Origin: Haemonchus contortus
Lineage: Eukaryota > Nematoda > Chromadorea > Rhabditida > Trichostrongylidae
Assembly: GCA_000469685.2 (NCBI GenBank)
Contig: LS997565.1
Location: 31,776,645-31,840,644 of the forward strand
Length of the DNA: 64,000 nt
Direction of reading: 5' to 3'
The position numbers and the translations under genes were made by a program. Shown piece after piece: positions 21,237 to 35,000 of the stretch. The notes under the pieces are model-generated. The model was not told the DNA's origin and searched no databases. It worked only from the letters and a program-made list of their open reading frames with translations. Each line of letters begins with the position of its first letter. Position 1 is the stretch's first letter.

Positions 21237-24200
21237 TTTCGCCTACTTACATGATACGTGCCTATGTAAATTGTGAATAGCAACCCAAAAAGCCCAGAAA
21301 TGATCGTTGCCCAATTATTGCGATGTTTGGAGAAAAGCCATTAATATGACGAGCACATTAAAGGGATTTTTACCGCATTTTTGATGTTTGGTTTCCCTGC
21401 GTTGCTGATAGATTTGCTCTTTTTTTCGCAAAATTGCTGTATTGCTACTCATCTCTTTGCAAACAAGGTAGGACTTCAGAATTTTTTACAAAAGCATTAC
21501 AAGTCCGCACTATATACCGATCACACGTGGCAGGGATGACTCTATTGAAAGAATGAGATCTGAATTGTTTCAAAACTCAGTCATCACTCTTGCGACGTTC
21601 GCCTTCCAAGTCTTTGTTTTCTCTATACGGCGGTCAAATTTCCTTTATTTCTTGAGGTGGCACTTCCCCAAGCCAGTTATATAGCTTCCAAATCTAAGGG
21701 ATGGTTTTTTGAACATGACCAAATTTTCTATCAGAGTTCTTGAAAACGGATTCGTCAAGCTTCCGCCATAGTTTCGAGGACTGAAGAAAGTACGACGATG
21801 TTAATCTTCGGTGAAAAAAAGGTTCAAAATAGATCAGCTTGCTGCAAGACCTTTGAATTAAACCGATAATGTCGGATTATCTACCGATGCTCGAGAAGTG
21901 TGAAAATTGGAAGCTACGGATTAGTAGTTGTTTTATTAGTAATATTAAGAAGTCTCAGAAGAACGAAATGATAACAGACGATACAAAATGGTATTAGGTT
22001 AAGTTAACCTGAAAGTTATGGCTATCATGTAAAATACAATACAATGAAATAATGCTGGAGCACAAGGCTATTTGATCACTATATGTTCATTTTTCAGTAC
22101 TTGATTAATTGATGGGAGATGGATTGTTTCTGAAGTGAATCTGCATCGTTCAGATTCCCACTTCATTCTCAAGATCTCTCAACTGGAGTCAATTGGCTCG
22201 TGTGATTCATAAATTCACTGCCTGTTACTCTTGAGTACAAATCTTTTTTTATCAGATACAAAAGAACAATTCACCTCTGGATATCCTATCCGTTACAATC
22301 AGAACGATTCTCTTTGTCAAGTTCGTAACTATTTAGAGAGAACAGTTGCGTAAATCTTCAACACTGCTAGAGCAGTCATCATACGGAAACATCCTAGGAC
22401 TATTGGACCAACCCAAGGAAAGCCGCGAGCGTTTAGATTACATGTGTTCTATTCATTTGTCCATGCATTCGGGTAAGTTCATGAGCGAGACAAAAACATA
22501 ACATACGGAAGGTTGTCACAGTAATGAAGAGTGAGATATTGGAGATTTGTGACGAAAAAGATATGCAGCAAGTGATAGGGGCTGATTGAGGAGTCCTTGT
22601 CAATGAATTTCTCTGGCTAGGGTAAATTCTTGAGATTCTACACTGAAGAGTAAGATTCGGTGATGAGATGGTGGCACGATTGGTGAAGTTGGTGAAATCA
22701 ATTGCTAGCATGCAATATGCAGGTAACAAAAACGAAATACAGAATTTTCTTAGGAACAAGAGCGTTTCCCTGTTGGGTAACATAATCTAGGAACGGCAAT
22801 GACAGTACTAACTTCGCTCTTCATGAATGGCAATTTCGATTGGTTTCACCGCGAAGATGGACTCGTGACCCACAGTCGCTTTCAGTGAATACTGATATGC
22901 CAGCATTTATTTGCTAAATTGTCCTAGGAGGTTCAATATGAAACGTAGGTTCGTGGAGTAGAACGTAGAGTGAGCGATGTGGTCCTGTTCACAAGGGACG
23001 GTACGTTTGCGCTTCGACAGAGAGATGGGAATAACAAGGAAATCGGCGTCTCTGATGGTTCAGCCATCAGTTTATTTACCTCATCCGCCGTCGTTCATCT
23101 TCTTTGAGGTACTACATATCGCACACCTCCTTATCCGTTCCTCCCTTCCCATACTCGCTCTGCTCGTTCCACGTATCCTGTATATCGCTGTTGGTCGCTT
23201 CCACCCGTCAACGCTAGGGAGAAGAAGATGCTCCAAAAGGGCAACCAGAAGTTCACGTGACACAAATGAATAAGAAGTGCTGAGTAATTTTATTAATCAC
23301 ATATCGCACAAGCCTTCGGATCCGTTCCACCCTTCCCATTCTCTCCCACGCCCCTGGTCTACCTGTTGTTGGTCGTTACCTACACCAGATGCCGGTGGCG
23401 AGTGCTACGACACCAATTACGTTGGGGTTATGAACTGCATAGTGTGTAAGTGGATAGCAATGCTTACCTGACCTTTGGATCAAGGCTCAATCGGCATATA
23501 TCAGTTTGTATTGCACTAGAAAGAGAGCAACAATGAGCAATTAAATTGCTAACAGAGAAACAACAAAGTAACAGAAAAACATATCTAAAGTACCAAAAGA
23601 GAGAGAGGGTGGAGTAGGAACAGAAAGAAACAGAAAGACAATAAGTGGGCATCTTTTTCAGTTAGTGACACGGGATCAAAAGTTCTGTATGCTCGAAGCC
23701 GCTATGATGCCTGAGATGACGATCCTTCTTCCCGCATGTTCTGCGCATAGGCTCTTGGAGTGCCCTCAACGTCGCAGGAGTAACACTGAGACGAGATGTA
23801 TGAGCCTGAATGAATATAGCTCCAGATATAAAATTTCCTTCGTATCGAGCTTGGCCTACCACTAGAAGAGCAGGAAATCGTGTCTTCGTGCGGGGCTGCT
23901 TCCGCTGCACTACAACGATGGTGCAAGCAATTGAGCAGGATGAATAGTTGGGTGATCGACAAGACGGAAAATGCTGTCAGAGCAGCTACCATATGCGATC
24001 GCTCCAGACAAAATTGGTCAACAGGCATTGATGAAAATTCTGAAACAAATCAACGAGTCATTGAGGAAACATGAAGATCGTTCGCTACAGAATCATTGTG
24101 CAACAGCTACTACGAGGAACGGATGCCTGCTGGGTAAGCCACAATTCAAGAAGATGCCATCTATCAGCCTTACACTCTGCTAAGAAAATGCCGGTCGTGA

Positions 24201-24794
24201 GAAGGCGAGAATGATCGTTACAAACATCAGACAGCCTGATGAGAAGTGCACAGTCACTAAAATGGGGCTCTCGCTTTCATCTCTCCTAATCTTCTAAGAA
24301 CTAGCTACCAACTGTCTTTTATATTAGAGTTCCCTTAACACGGATTCCAGGGCCTCAATAGAAAATCGACAAACCAGTAAACTCCGTGTTACCAACCCCC
24401 AACCCCTCCCCCTCGCCTCTCCCCATGGTACTGCGTTGAGTGACGCCGCAACCCGTCCATCACTTGCTAAGCGAAATCAAAACATTCATAACAACAGTTG
24501 TTTACCAGCATTTTTTACTACTAATATTTAACAACGCTGCTTCCAATAATTTCGAGATTCCGAGCCTTTGTGAAATCTTGAAAATACGATGAGCTTCTTG
24601 GCTTGAGGAACCTTGCTAATAGTTTCAAAAGAAATCAAATCCAAAGTAAATTGAACATTTTCTTATGGAAAAGCTAAAGCAGAATACGATAGTTTTTTGG
24701 GTTGGGGAACCACGAATCACAAATATTATCAAATAACATATTGAGAAATTGTCATCAGAACAGAATAACATTCCAAATTCTCAAAGACTTGTTA

Positions 24795-24905
24795 AGGTTT
24801 CGCAGGATTAACCTGTAACCCCCAAGGATAGCCTGAAGGATGCTGTCGGGTCTGAAAACAGTCAAGATAGGGCGTAATAAGGGCCTTCGAAACCGTTTGT
24901 AACGA
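24795..24905 (+). repeat. Dispersed repeat shared with 36.80-36.91 kb
   Basis: Shares aacctgtaa/aacctgtga, tagcct-aagga, gctgt-ggt-gaaaacagt and a following gggcgt word with 36800-36910 in the same order. Family not recognised. Confidence 0.5.
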
Positions 24906-26260
24906 CATACTCACTTAAGGGGGACAATTTGTCGGACGTTTCAAAAGCTATAGAGGTTGCACGATTCGCATCGGGACCCGCACGTTTCACGCAGGCAGCT
25001 TTCTGCTGCTGCTAGCTATATGCAATGACACACAATTGTCTGTGGTTGTCTAAACAGGTTGTCTAAGTGCTCCTCTCATGAACCTTTTATGAACGCATTC
25101 TCGTTCAACCCCTAATTTTTTCTACCTATTCAAAGCCTTATATTCCTCGAACGTTTATTTTCGCTACTTCTCCTCTATTTATGCGTTTCTGAACGATCAC
25201 TTCCATTACCTGCCTAATCCTAGATAACCCAAGATCATCGGGAACTGAGCTTTTATGTTGGTGTTCATCCTATGCGCTTGGAGGAGTTTGGATTTCAATG
25301 GGATAAATCGCATCCAATAGTTATCACAATGAGATTCGAATTCCTCCAAGCGCGTACATAGTAGGATTAACCGTTTAGGTTCTCCGTTTCTACGACTGCT
25401 TCGCTTTGCATTATCGCTTTACATTGTCTTTATTTTGCTGTAGGTCTCTTTGACAATGAATTTCAGCAGTTTTCACATTGTATGGAAGTCTGAAAAGGTG
25501 CAAGCTAGCTAAGGACTATATTAATTCTAGCAATCTAGTACAGCATGGAACGAATGCACAGCAATCTAATCCAACGTCGAATGAATGCACAGTAAAAATC
25601 CAGGGTATATTTTATTACAGGGTGAGTCAAAAACAAGCTGGAATAGTTGTAAACAATAATAACAAAGAGAAAAACTCGAACGTTTGAGGACGGACCTACG
25701 GAGAATATAACAACTCCATGAATTCAATCATCGATATTGCAGTGGGTCGATCGGAGACAAGCTCACCTTGGAGTTCCTTGTTTGAAGCTTTGAAACGTCC
25801 CGGCGCGCAGACCACTCACCTGTCAGGAAGGATTTCAGACAAATACTTGATACCAGTTTCCTATGAGCTTCAGCGGTAGCGTTCCGATTCGAACTCGTAA
25901 AGGCGTCGTATCGAATATGGGTAAACAGTTTGGTGGTTAAATGACCAAATAAGCAAAGAGGGGGATAGTCGGATATGTTATGCGTACACGTACATACATA
26001 TATGGGTAGGGCCCTTGGACAAAAACTACAGGAACCTTCAGACAAAACTCGGAAAAAATTTGCACTGATGCGGAATTTTTCGGCACAAAGTTTCCAATGT
26101 CCTAAGCGAATTTTATGTATAGCAAGGATGTCCATTATGCTCCCATTTGCAGCGAGTGGTCACTGACATTCCCGTAAAGTTCAACGGAGTAATTTATCAA
26201 ATTCATATCTTATTCTTTCCAAGTTCTTAGCGCATTATTCTTCTCCTGACCACAATACCT

Positions 26261-26330
26261 TTCCCTGGAATCGAACTCTCAGATTTTATTATCTAGTCCA
26301 AAGTGTCTCTATCACATAATTCAGCCATTC
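26261..26330 (-). pseudogene. tRNA-like relic or tRNA-derived SINE fragment
   Basis: On the - strand the block starts GGCTGAATTATGTGATAGAG and has a good B-box-like GAGTTCGATTCC near its 3' end. The anticodon arm does not fold cleanly, so it is not a functional tRNA call. Confidence 0.35.
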
Positions 26331-29300
26331 GATTACAAGGTATAAGTGGCGAGTCGGATGAAATAATTGCAACGGGCTTGAAACTAAATCGATGGGAACC
26401 TGCAATAGTTCATGTTTCCTTTTAAAGGGATTTAAGTTGTGGTGCAGAAACGTTCATGCAAATGCCGGGTCGTTTTCGGCAATGATTTATTGGACGCTCG
26501 AATTCCGGAGGGTGTTCAAGACAGCGCGCTGACAGCTCAGTCACATTCCATCTTCCCTTGTGTGATTGAGTCGACCCACCGATGGGTGTTCTCTTCAGCA
26601 AGAAACATGCCATGCCTATCTTGTGCTTTGGTAAATTCTACGTACCTGGTCGTTGTCGTTTGGTTTCCTTGTCCGTGATCGTAAATGTTCCACTCACAAT
26701 ACGTTTCTTCACAGATCTACCCTGAAATGCCGCATTCTCATTTATCACTTCCAGAGGTTAGCAGTACCTAAGAGTCTGGGTATAAAATCAGTTGACAACA
26801 ACTCTCAAACGATCAATTCATGTTTGTTTGCTCATAGACCTCGTCCGCTCCTCCAATAGTCCCTTTTTGCTGAAAAGTTCGTTCTTATGGGGCAACGAAT
26901 CGTTGATGGCTACACCATTTCCAGTGTCAATTTACAAAAAAAACCCTTCTTTGTCCGTTTTTTTTGTTTAGCCCCTGACGGGGTGGAAAGAGGTGACCCT
27001 CAGTTTTGTAAGCCAACATATTAATCGGTTCCATTCATATTTCTGATGAACCATGTCTGCCATAAACATGATGTGTGCTTGTATGTGTGCATAAACGCAT
27101 TTTTACCTATCCACGTTTCCCATATGATGGTCTGGGCACATTACCAAGTCGAGCAAGCGAATCGCATTGGGTCAATGGCAAGCGGGTAAATTCCAGCTAC
27201 AAATTTAGAAAGAAGGACTCTGTGCTTTGTTGTTGGCCCTTTTTCTAATGTCATTAAATCGGCGAGAACTTCGTCCCCTATCCAAACAAAACAAAATGGC
27301 CATATCCTCCGAACAGCTCAATGGCGAAGTAGAAATATGCGATTCACATGTGAAATGCAGAGGAACCAAGGGTATTCCCTCATGAGAGTGTGAGCTGTCT
27401 TACGACAGTTCCATCTCATGTAATTATATTGAAAATGTAAAGGTACCAAACATTATCATTCAGCAAGAGATGATGACTACCTTGGAAGAAAATTAGCGAT
27501 CACTAGTAATATGGCTTAGAACAACCAAAAGAGTTGGTAGGCCTAAAAGGCTGTTCAAAGGCTTGCGATTGGCGAACGGGAGGAAGATCTGATATTTTTC
27601 CGGGCACCTTACGGATTATATTGTTATGCGCTGCAACTAGAGATTCAGGAATGTCCTCTGTGGCTTACTGTCTGCGTTCCATGCCATTGTATCAGACGGC
27701 TTGTGCAGGTGTGAGCTCGAGTGTCGACTGGGTAATTGGAACCTTTTCACAAGATCAATGAGGCGGCTGATCCCACAATCACCGTTATCGCCTTTCCCTA
27801 TGTTCAGCGTCACTCGTCGTTCAAAGAACAGAACGATCGAAACCCTCCCACAAGATCACATCGAGGCCATGTACAGCGTCACCCCCAATCAAGACAACGC
27901 TGTACTTGAATTGTTGGAAACAATCGAGAGCTCACTCACCGATTGGGACCGATGAAGAAAATTCCAAAAAGGTTCAAAATTTGAGATATCTGTGACAAAT
28001 TTACAGCAAGATTCTCTTACTCGAGTGTTTATTTGATTTCTAATCCCATTATCTGAAAGAACAGGAAGCATTCACAGAAAGCGAAATCGCTTCCATCTCG
28101 GACGATGTTAGCCTCAATTACCATCGTCTTCATGTTAAATGAAGAGTGCAGTAGAATTGCTTGTGATTCAATTATGTCTGAGCTCTTTTGAAGCTGTAAA
28201 GGCGTTTGAAAGGGTGGATTCCAAGAACCTTGACTTCCAATCCCTAACACAGTACACAAGGTGGGAACACGAAGAATTCTCGATGAATAGTATATGGAGC
28301 ACCTCTCGTATGTAGCCGTCACTTATTGTTGTAAATATTGCCAAAGAAACTCAGGGGCACACTTTGGATTCGCACGATTTGGAGATTCTATGTGAGAAGG
28401 AGATTCGCATGATTCTGTGTTGTGAGCTGGCTGCATTGGGGTAAACATGCACATGTATATGTCTTTCTGATCCTTTGAGCCACGCAGTACATGCACAGCA
28501 AGCACAGCATAGCTCAATGGATTAGTACGGATGAAATTACAAGACTGATCTTCCATTAGCGATGAACAGCCAGTTTCTTCAGTTTTTATCTGGACAGTTC
28601 TTATTCCGTTCCTAAATATACGAAGTTACCCTCGGCGATATTTACAACTGGCGCAAGGGTTCGCACCGTTTCTAAAAACTATTCATTCTGGCTATCTGTT
28701 TTGTGACATTGTGATTTTTTTAATTACCATTTTAGTGTGCTTTCTCGTCTTTTGTCTGCTAAATAAACAATACCGAAATTTCGTGATAACGTCTTCCAGT
28801 AGTTTCTGGAGCTCATTAAATTTTCTAGCGGTCACGGATCTCTTTCACTGCGGGCTCTCGCTGACCGGTTTGTGGCGAGGCTATGTGGCGCGACGCCAGG
28901 TGGAGGATAAGGGAATGGATCGAGGATCAGAAGGACCGATCCTTTAACAAATGACCTCCGTTTTAACTGTGGATAATACGACTAGGCTCGAATGACTCAT
29001 CTCATCCTACGGTTCCATAATTAAATCCACCAAAGCTTATACGGTTCGATGCTTTGCTTTGAGTGATGTCGCTGTTGTTCCGTAGTCGCCAGGAATGTAC
29101 GATCATTTGTTCCGCGGCAATATTCTGCGTATCAGTGAGAAAAGGGAGAATCGCCAAGTTCACGAAACGGAACCTCAGGACCGTTACATTTTTATGATCA
29201 CCCCGCCCCAAGTTAATTGTCAAAGACTTCGTCACCAACACGATCGACTGAGATACATTCAGTTCATCGAGATCCCTCTTGTTAGTGATAGTGAATAGGA

Positions 29301-30557
29301 GAGGTTGACGGTCACTCAGAGACACCTCTTTTCAATGACTCTCGAGCTGATACGTCAGCGTGCCGCCCTGCGAACTTCAGGTCTATATAATACGAATTGG
29401 CCGAAGTTGCGAAGTTATGAAGCAGGTTAAAGGAACTTTTTAGAAAAAAGTTGAGCTAGCGGTCACAGCCACCACATTTGGGAAGAGCATCCGCAACACG
29501 CATTAAAACCTCGGATCCTTCTGAGGGCCATGTCCATCTGCTTACCTACCACTTCAGCAGAATGGATGTCGTCTTTAGTTCTTGTTTCCTGAAACACGTC
29601 GATGAAGAGTATACGGCGCCAGGTTAGGTTGAAGCATCCGAGGATATCTTCAGTGCTTAAAACCATGACTCGACATAACACGCGGTATTTGTCAGTGGCA
29701 AGGTACCCAAGTTTTGGAAACTGGGGACAGAAAGGGAGGCTTCATGCTATACGATAACAGGACGACCAGAGCAATCATAGCTCGATCTGCCTGCTTTCTG
29801 TTGTCTCCGAAATGTTCACAGGAGTCCGAAATTGGCAAAGTCGGAAAGGGTCTCGATCGAAGGTTCACAACAACGCAGGGCTCATTAAGGTACTGAGAAG
29901 AATTATGCTTCATTTATAATCATTGATTTGGTGCTTCTGGCACTGTTGAGACAGAAGCCCTAGTCGACCAGAGGCTAATCGGCACGGAGGGATAGAATGC
30001 GATCTCTACAATAACTCCTAGAATCTTATTATTCAGCAGAGAAATCGGCAATGTGTAAAGAGGGATCCGGTAGGTTCCTCCCAAACTCTTCAGATCCCGC
30101 TAGTGAAGGCCAACGCGATCGGGCCTTGAACACCGATCATAGAGCAAGTGGAAACGAATTCTGGCTGATTTCGAGGACGCCTACGGGATAATTCGTAATT
30201 GAATCCAAGGAGGACGACTTCAATGGCAAACGGACTGGTTCTTATTTTCTTTGTTGAATTCAAAAGTACGAGCACTTCTGAATGCTCTGGCGACTTACAG
30301 TTTAGCCGAGAGGTCAGTCTGATGAAACTAACTCCGGAGTCGAGCAGAAGGAAACAATAGGAGAAGGGATAGCGTGCAGGCACGGACCCTTTTTTTAACA
30401 CTGCGGCCATTCATGCATTCATTCATGCATCAGAAAATTGTAATTTACGTGTGCAGGATGAGCCCACAGTCAACGTCATTCTACGTGCTGTGCAATGAAC
30501 AACGCCAACAGTTCTCCGAAACGCGCAATTGAAAGAGGAGTCCGAATTTTCCAGATC

Positions 30558-30608
30558 TATAAGCTAAGGAAGATCAGGAACGTATAAGCTAAGGAAGATC
30601 AGGAACGC
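30558..30608. repeat. 25-bp direct duplication
   Basis: tataagctaaggaagatcag followed by gaacg is present twice in tandem. Confidence 0.9.
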
Positions 30609-30760
30609 TGTTGCTCTCTTCACCGAATCGAAACAAAGGGCCGGACAAAGTTACGGTGAGTGGCTACTTTTTCAGATTACGTGTGTGCTCTGGGGATCTT
30701 GAACTTCAGTAGGGCTACAGAGGCGTTTGATCGGATATGCACAAATTGGCCTGATCTCTT

Positions 30761-30820
30761 AAGGCTCTGAGGACGGCGACATCGCCGAAACGTCCGTCAA
30801 TAAAGTTCAATAACAACCTC
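30761..30820 (+). repeat. Penelope-like tail motif with hammerhead-like core
   Basis: CTGAGGA is followed by the hairpin CGGCGACATCGCC, then GAAA and a minimal helix ACG-TC-CGT followed by C. This order matches the conserved core of hammerhead ribozymes. Stem I cannot be found in the flanks, so activity is doubtful. Frame-wise the strand also reads EDGDIAETSVN. Related, poorer versions lie at 7367-7434 and 44840-44906. Confidence 0.4.
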
Positions 30821-32014
30821 GTGAGTGTTGCACACAAAATCATATCAAACCAAATCATGCCGAGGTTCATTGAGGCTCGTATGTGGAGGTCACTTCGCAA
30901 TGTCTCAAGAATTCTGATTGACCTTCGCTTTCTGAAAGGCAGTGCACTGGGCTCAATTATGTGGTACAGCTGCGAGCAATATTTACTTCGACCTTTTCCC
31001 AAAAGGAACAAGCTTCTACAAACGCCTCTTTCGAGGAAAAGCCGTCGTATGGAACTATTGTATTTCTACGACATGCTCGAACTGCGTGGTCTACTGCATG
31101 GTAAGCAGCCCAGGTGTGCGAGAGAAACGATGTTGGTGTAGAGCACTTTTGGGCGAGACTTACCCTTCGCTTGGCCTGGACACCATTTGTGAAGCAGCCT
31201 CTGTGAGAGTAAACTTTTGTACCTTCTGAATTTCTATGGTTTCCAACATGAAGGGAGTGTTTCACATCCAGTCCAGACGTGCGCATTCAGTTTTACAGCG
31301 ACATTCCTTGGTCATTTCCGTATTCGACCGATCAGCAAATAAAACGAAGACCATGGCAGTCATGCAGTTCACAGCACCTCGTTGTAAAATGGATTTCACC
31401 CTCGAATACGAGCGCGGCAGGTACCAAAAAAAGCGTCCAGAGCCAGGGTTTGCTAAATTGATGCACCGACATGCATTTTCTGCTCAATAGCACGTAAACG
31501 GCCCAATAGATGGATGACAGGAGTCGATACTTTGGGTTTTTTTAACGATCACTCTTTCATCAGTAGCAATCAGGACAACTCGTACGCATGCAACAGAGAG
31601 CCCTACATTTTCACTCCCACAGAAATTTACTTCACTGTTGTTGATGCGAGGGACGAATTTGATTCATACCTTTGTTGAGGTAGTAGCAAAGTTGGGCTTT
31701 GACTTTCTGGAGCGACCATCGGTTTCCTGGTCCACATCGCGTTTGCGTTTTCGTTTGCCGAAACTCTCCACATTCCCATTTTCGAGGCCATCACAAGTCA
31801 CCTGCAAAAGATATCTTTTCCTTGGAGATTCTCATAAGGAGTACAATGGTTTCACTTGCTATCACTATGATATCGAACCACTGAAATGAGAAACCTGTCC
31901 GCCACAATCGAGATTGCCCCCACCCGTCCTTATCTCATCTCTCCAAGTGCACGCTAATCGATAGGAATTCGTCATTCTTTGGTTCTTATGATTAAGATTA
32001 ATTTCCATTTTTGA

Positions 32015-32038
32015 TGAAATTTATTGACAGAATAATCG
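32015..32038 (+). promoter_or_regulatory. Possible trans-splice acceptor and 5' leader of hutF-like gene
   Basis: AAATTTATTGACAG ends eight bases before the ATG at 32039. This is the usual place and shape for a nematode spliced-leader acceptor. The exact acceptor is an inference. Confidence 0.4.
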
Positions 32039-35000
32039 ATGTCAACATCGGCGACGTCATATCGCGGGAAAACAATTTTGCCTCGTTACGCCTTTATTGA
32101 TGGGAAACTTGAGGAAAACGTGCCAATCACTGTCGACAACGATGGCATAATCACGGAAATTGGCGGATCAGTACCATACGACGCTTTACGGTTTGAGCAC
32201 GAGGTGCGCCTGTTACATAATAGTTGCAGCAACTGTTCGAAAATGAGAGAATAGCGCATCTGTTTCGCTTATAGATTGCTCTCGACTCACAATCACACTA
32301 TATGTACAGAAGTCTGTAATTTGCTCTTTTGAATTTGAAAAATGGAAGGCTTGTGTTCGAGACTCACTCTGAGGAGAAAATTTATATGACCAGGGCGCAA
32401 CATCATTCGTAGAGGTTATTTTGTTTGTTTACTAAAGGGTGGGGGAACGTATACCTAAGATTCGTGTCGCGCTAGCCACACACGATCTCACGCGCGAGGG
32501 AAAGGTTGGAGTTTTCAGTGAAAGTTTGCGGTATCCGCCGTGGAACTACTGCCGCTTGCCGCTGGGATCGGGGAGAAGTACTTTACTATAGTGCTCGAAA
32601 GTAACCTTGTGTTGTACCATGTCCTGTCAAGGTGGAGGACACTGTTGAGGATGTCAAGAAATTGATTTCATTGTCAAGAAGCCTAAGTAATTACTAGTAT
32701 CGTACACACACGTTTCTGCCCGGTAAATCGTCTCCGTACTTCTACCGTTCCCATAAACATATTCAATCCAGGCTTAAAGCATCTGGCACTGTGCACAAGG
32801 AGGTCGATTTTTCGGCATACTCTCAGAGTTTCAAGGCATCTATGTCATATTTATCAATTTGATGACTGCAAAGCATTCTGAACACGCTGAACGCTTTGCG
32901 GAAATCCATTTGAAAGTTGCAAGTGCGCGGTTTTTCAGTGCTGTGCCTTGAGAAACAATGTGCAGCGAGTGTTGTTGACAGAACAACTTTTCCGGATTTC
33001 AAAGTCACTTGAAATCCACATAGTTGGATTTTCCAAAAAAATGCCATCAATGTCAAATGAGTCATTCTGTGATGACTGTCTTCTATCGCTTATCGCTCTG
33101 TCGGTTAGACGGCAGCTGCATGCCATTCATGAGCTGCTCGATCCTGTTCTATGGAGAGCCAGATTGGACTGCTCATAGCGCTAAAACATGCGGTCGACCG
33201 CCAGTCACATGAATAGCATGCGATGATCATCAAGTGATAAAAAAGAGATCAGCATAAATTGCGAGCCGTCATTAATCTCACTATCATGGTCAGCATTAGT
33301 GGTAGGTGGCTTTTGAGAAACAAAGCGTAGTGTTTCATGTGGCAAAGACATGTCGCCTCGGATACAGGACTAATTTCCAAGAAACCATTCAACTGCGGTC
33401 AAACCCTACTTTTGCCATTTTCTAGTTTCGTTGTACTCAAATACCAGTCAATTATAATTTGTCGAATTGCCTAAGTTCGCAAGTACTTTCTCAGTGAATT
33501 TCCAGTGGTTGTAAGCGAATTCCGTCAGTTTCCCCTCTTAAAAGAAGTAAGAAGGAGTGAAGGTGATTCCAGCGACTGGTGAGAACCGCGACCGCGTTGT
33601 GATGGCCCTGGCCTGGGAATTGAGTTTGAAGAAATGATGTGGTCGATTTGGACTCTTTAGCGGAATTTGTTCTGCTTTTTCTGCGGTGCCCAATATGGCT
33701 CTTTCATTGCTACTCGACGATCCGTCTTAGATCAGTTTGAGACAGTTCCCTGAGATGCTAGACGTAATGCGTGCTACCATGCAGTGTCGGACTGGGATCC
33801 TCGGACCTGTCCTCATAGTCGTCACCATAAAGTGATGGTATGTGAGGCGAGGTGATTAGGTCTTCAGTACTGATCAATTCCGTTCTTAAAATGCACCCTC
33901 GCATCGTCTTCCATTCAAAACCGTAATAGCGATTTTGTCTGCGTGTTTGGATGATCAGATGACCTCAACAATTTCTATAGGTAGGATGGTTAAAGTCGTT
34001 CTCCTGCGATGGGATTCGAATGAAAGATGTATAACAGAGCAAAGAACTCTCACTTATCAGAGTCGAGATTCCATGAGATCATTTCAAAGGTGTGCGCTAT
34101 ATCAACAAATAAGTGGTCTCTCTGAACTCAAATACTACTATTTTCCAAGACAGTTTCTGCTATGGCACCATGAGGCCTTCACCTCTCTCTTCATACGGTA
34201 GGTCAATCACAAAGAACTCTTCAAACTCCAATTAGCTGGGCAAAAAAATTCCCCTCTTTCTACGACCTGCTCATTCTGAAGCAGTTTGAGGTTCAATGTT
34301 GCTGACTGGGCGAAGATTTGATTGTGATGATCTGCTGTACTTCCACTACTTGTTTGGTTTCCTGTTCAGATTTCTGTTATTTTGAGGTCTTGTACTTGTG
34401 CTTAGAAAAAAAAAGAACTCGGGGCTGAACCATTCATCTACTCAATATTTTTAGCCAATGGTGAACTTCTACTTTTGCATAACGTTATTTTTCGAAAATT
34501 CATCATTCAGCAATAAATGTTTCTGGGACAAAAAACCAAAAAAAACCCTGCACTTTCCTCTAGAGCTTTATTAATCTTACTCTTTGCTCTATAGAAGTAA
34601 TGCGTTTGGTCAGAAAAACAACGAGAATAATGAATTGAAATTCGAAATTTCTAAGATGTATTTATTAAGTGGGAGGTTTTCTGCCGCCCTTGGGATTGCA
34701 ATGCAATTAGCGCATCTCAAAAAAGGGATTGTTGACAAGTGGGCTTTCGAGCTGAAAACCTTCACAATTTGTTAGCTTGTAATAGCCCAGAGGAAAAAGA
34801 AAGAACTGAAAAGTTTCTACCCGGTTCCAGGCTAAGCTCACCAAATTGGGTCTGAAACTTTTTAATTCCCAATGGCGCCCACATTTCTTCATGGGAATCA
34901 ACTTCATGCCTTATTCCAAGAAAACGTGCCAACGTCGGCATCAGCAGCTGCTTGCATTGTCAGAAGCTCGTTAATTAAGCAACCCGAGAAACACAATTCA

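Larger units (their letters stand above)
21237..32038. other. About 10.8 kb intergenic, repeat debris, no supported gene
   Basis: Open frames are short and overlap on both strands, and no splice-linked exon chain could be built. Candidates examined and left out lie at 23.66-24.18, 26.42-26.86, 27.53-27.96 and 29.0-30.4 kb. Visible items are a 110-bp repeat shared with 36.80-36.91 kb (24.795-24.905), a tRNA-like relic (26.26-26.33), a 25-bp direct duplication (30.56-30.61) and a Penelope-like tail (30.76-30.82). Confidence 0.4.

Noticed and set aside
23662..24183. Possible secreted protein on the - strand or helical protein on the + strand
   Set aside because: Both strands give similar-length frames, and no splice-linked partner or family signature was found.
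27534..27955. Two overlapping + strand frames, the second ending ETIESSLTDWDR
   Set aside because: Reads like protein locally but has a stop upstream, no acceptor and no recognised family.
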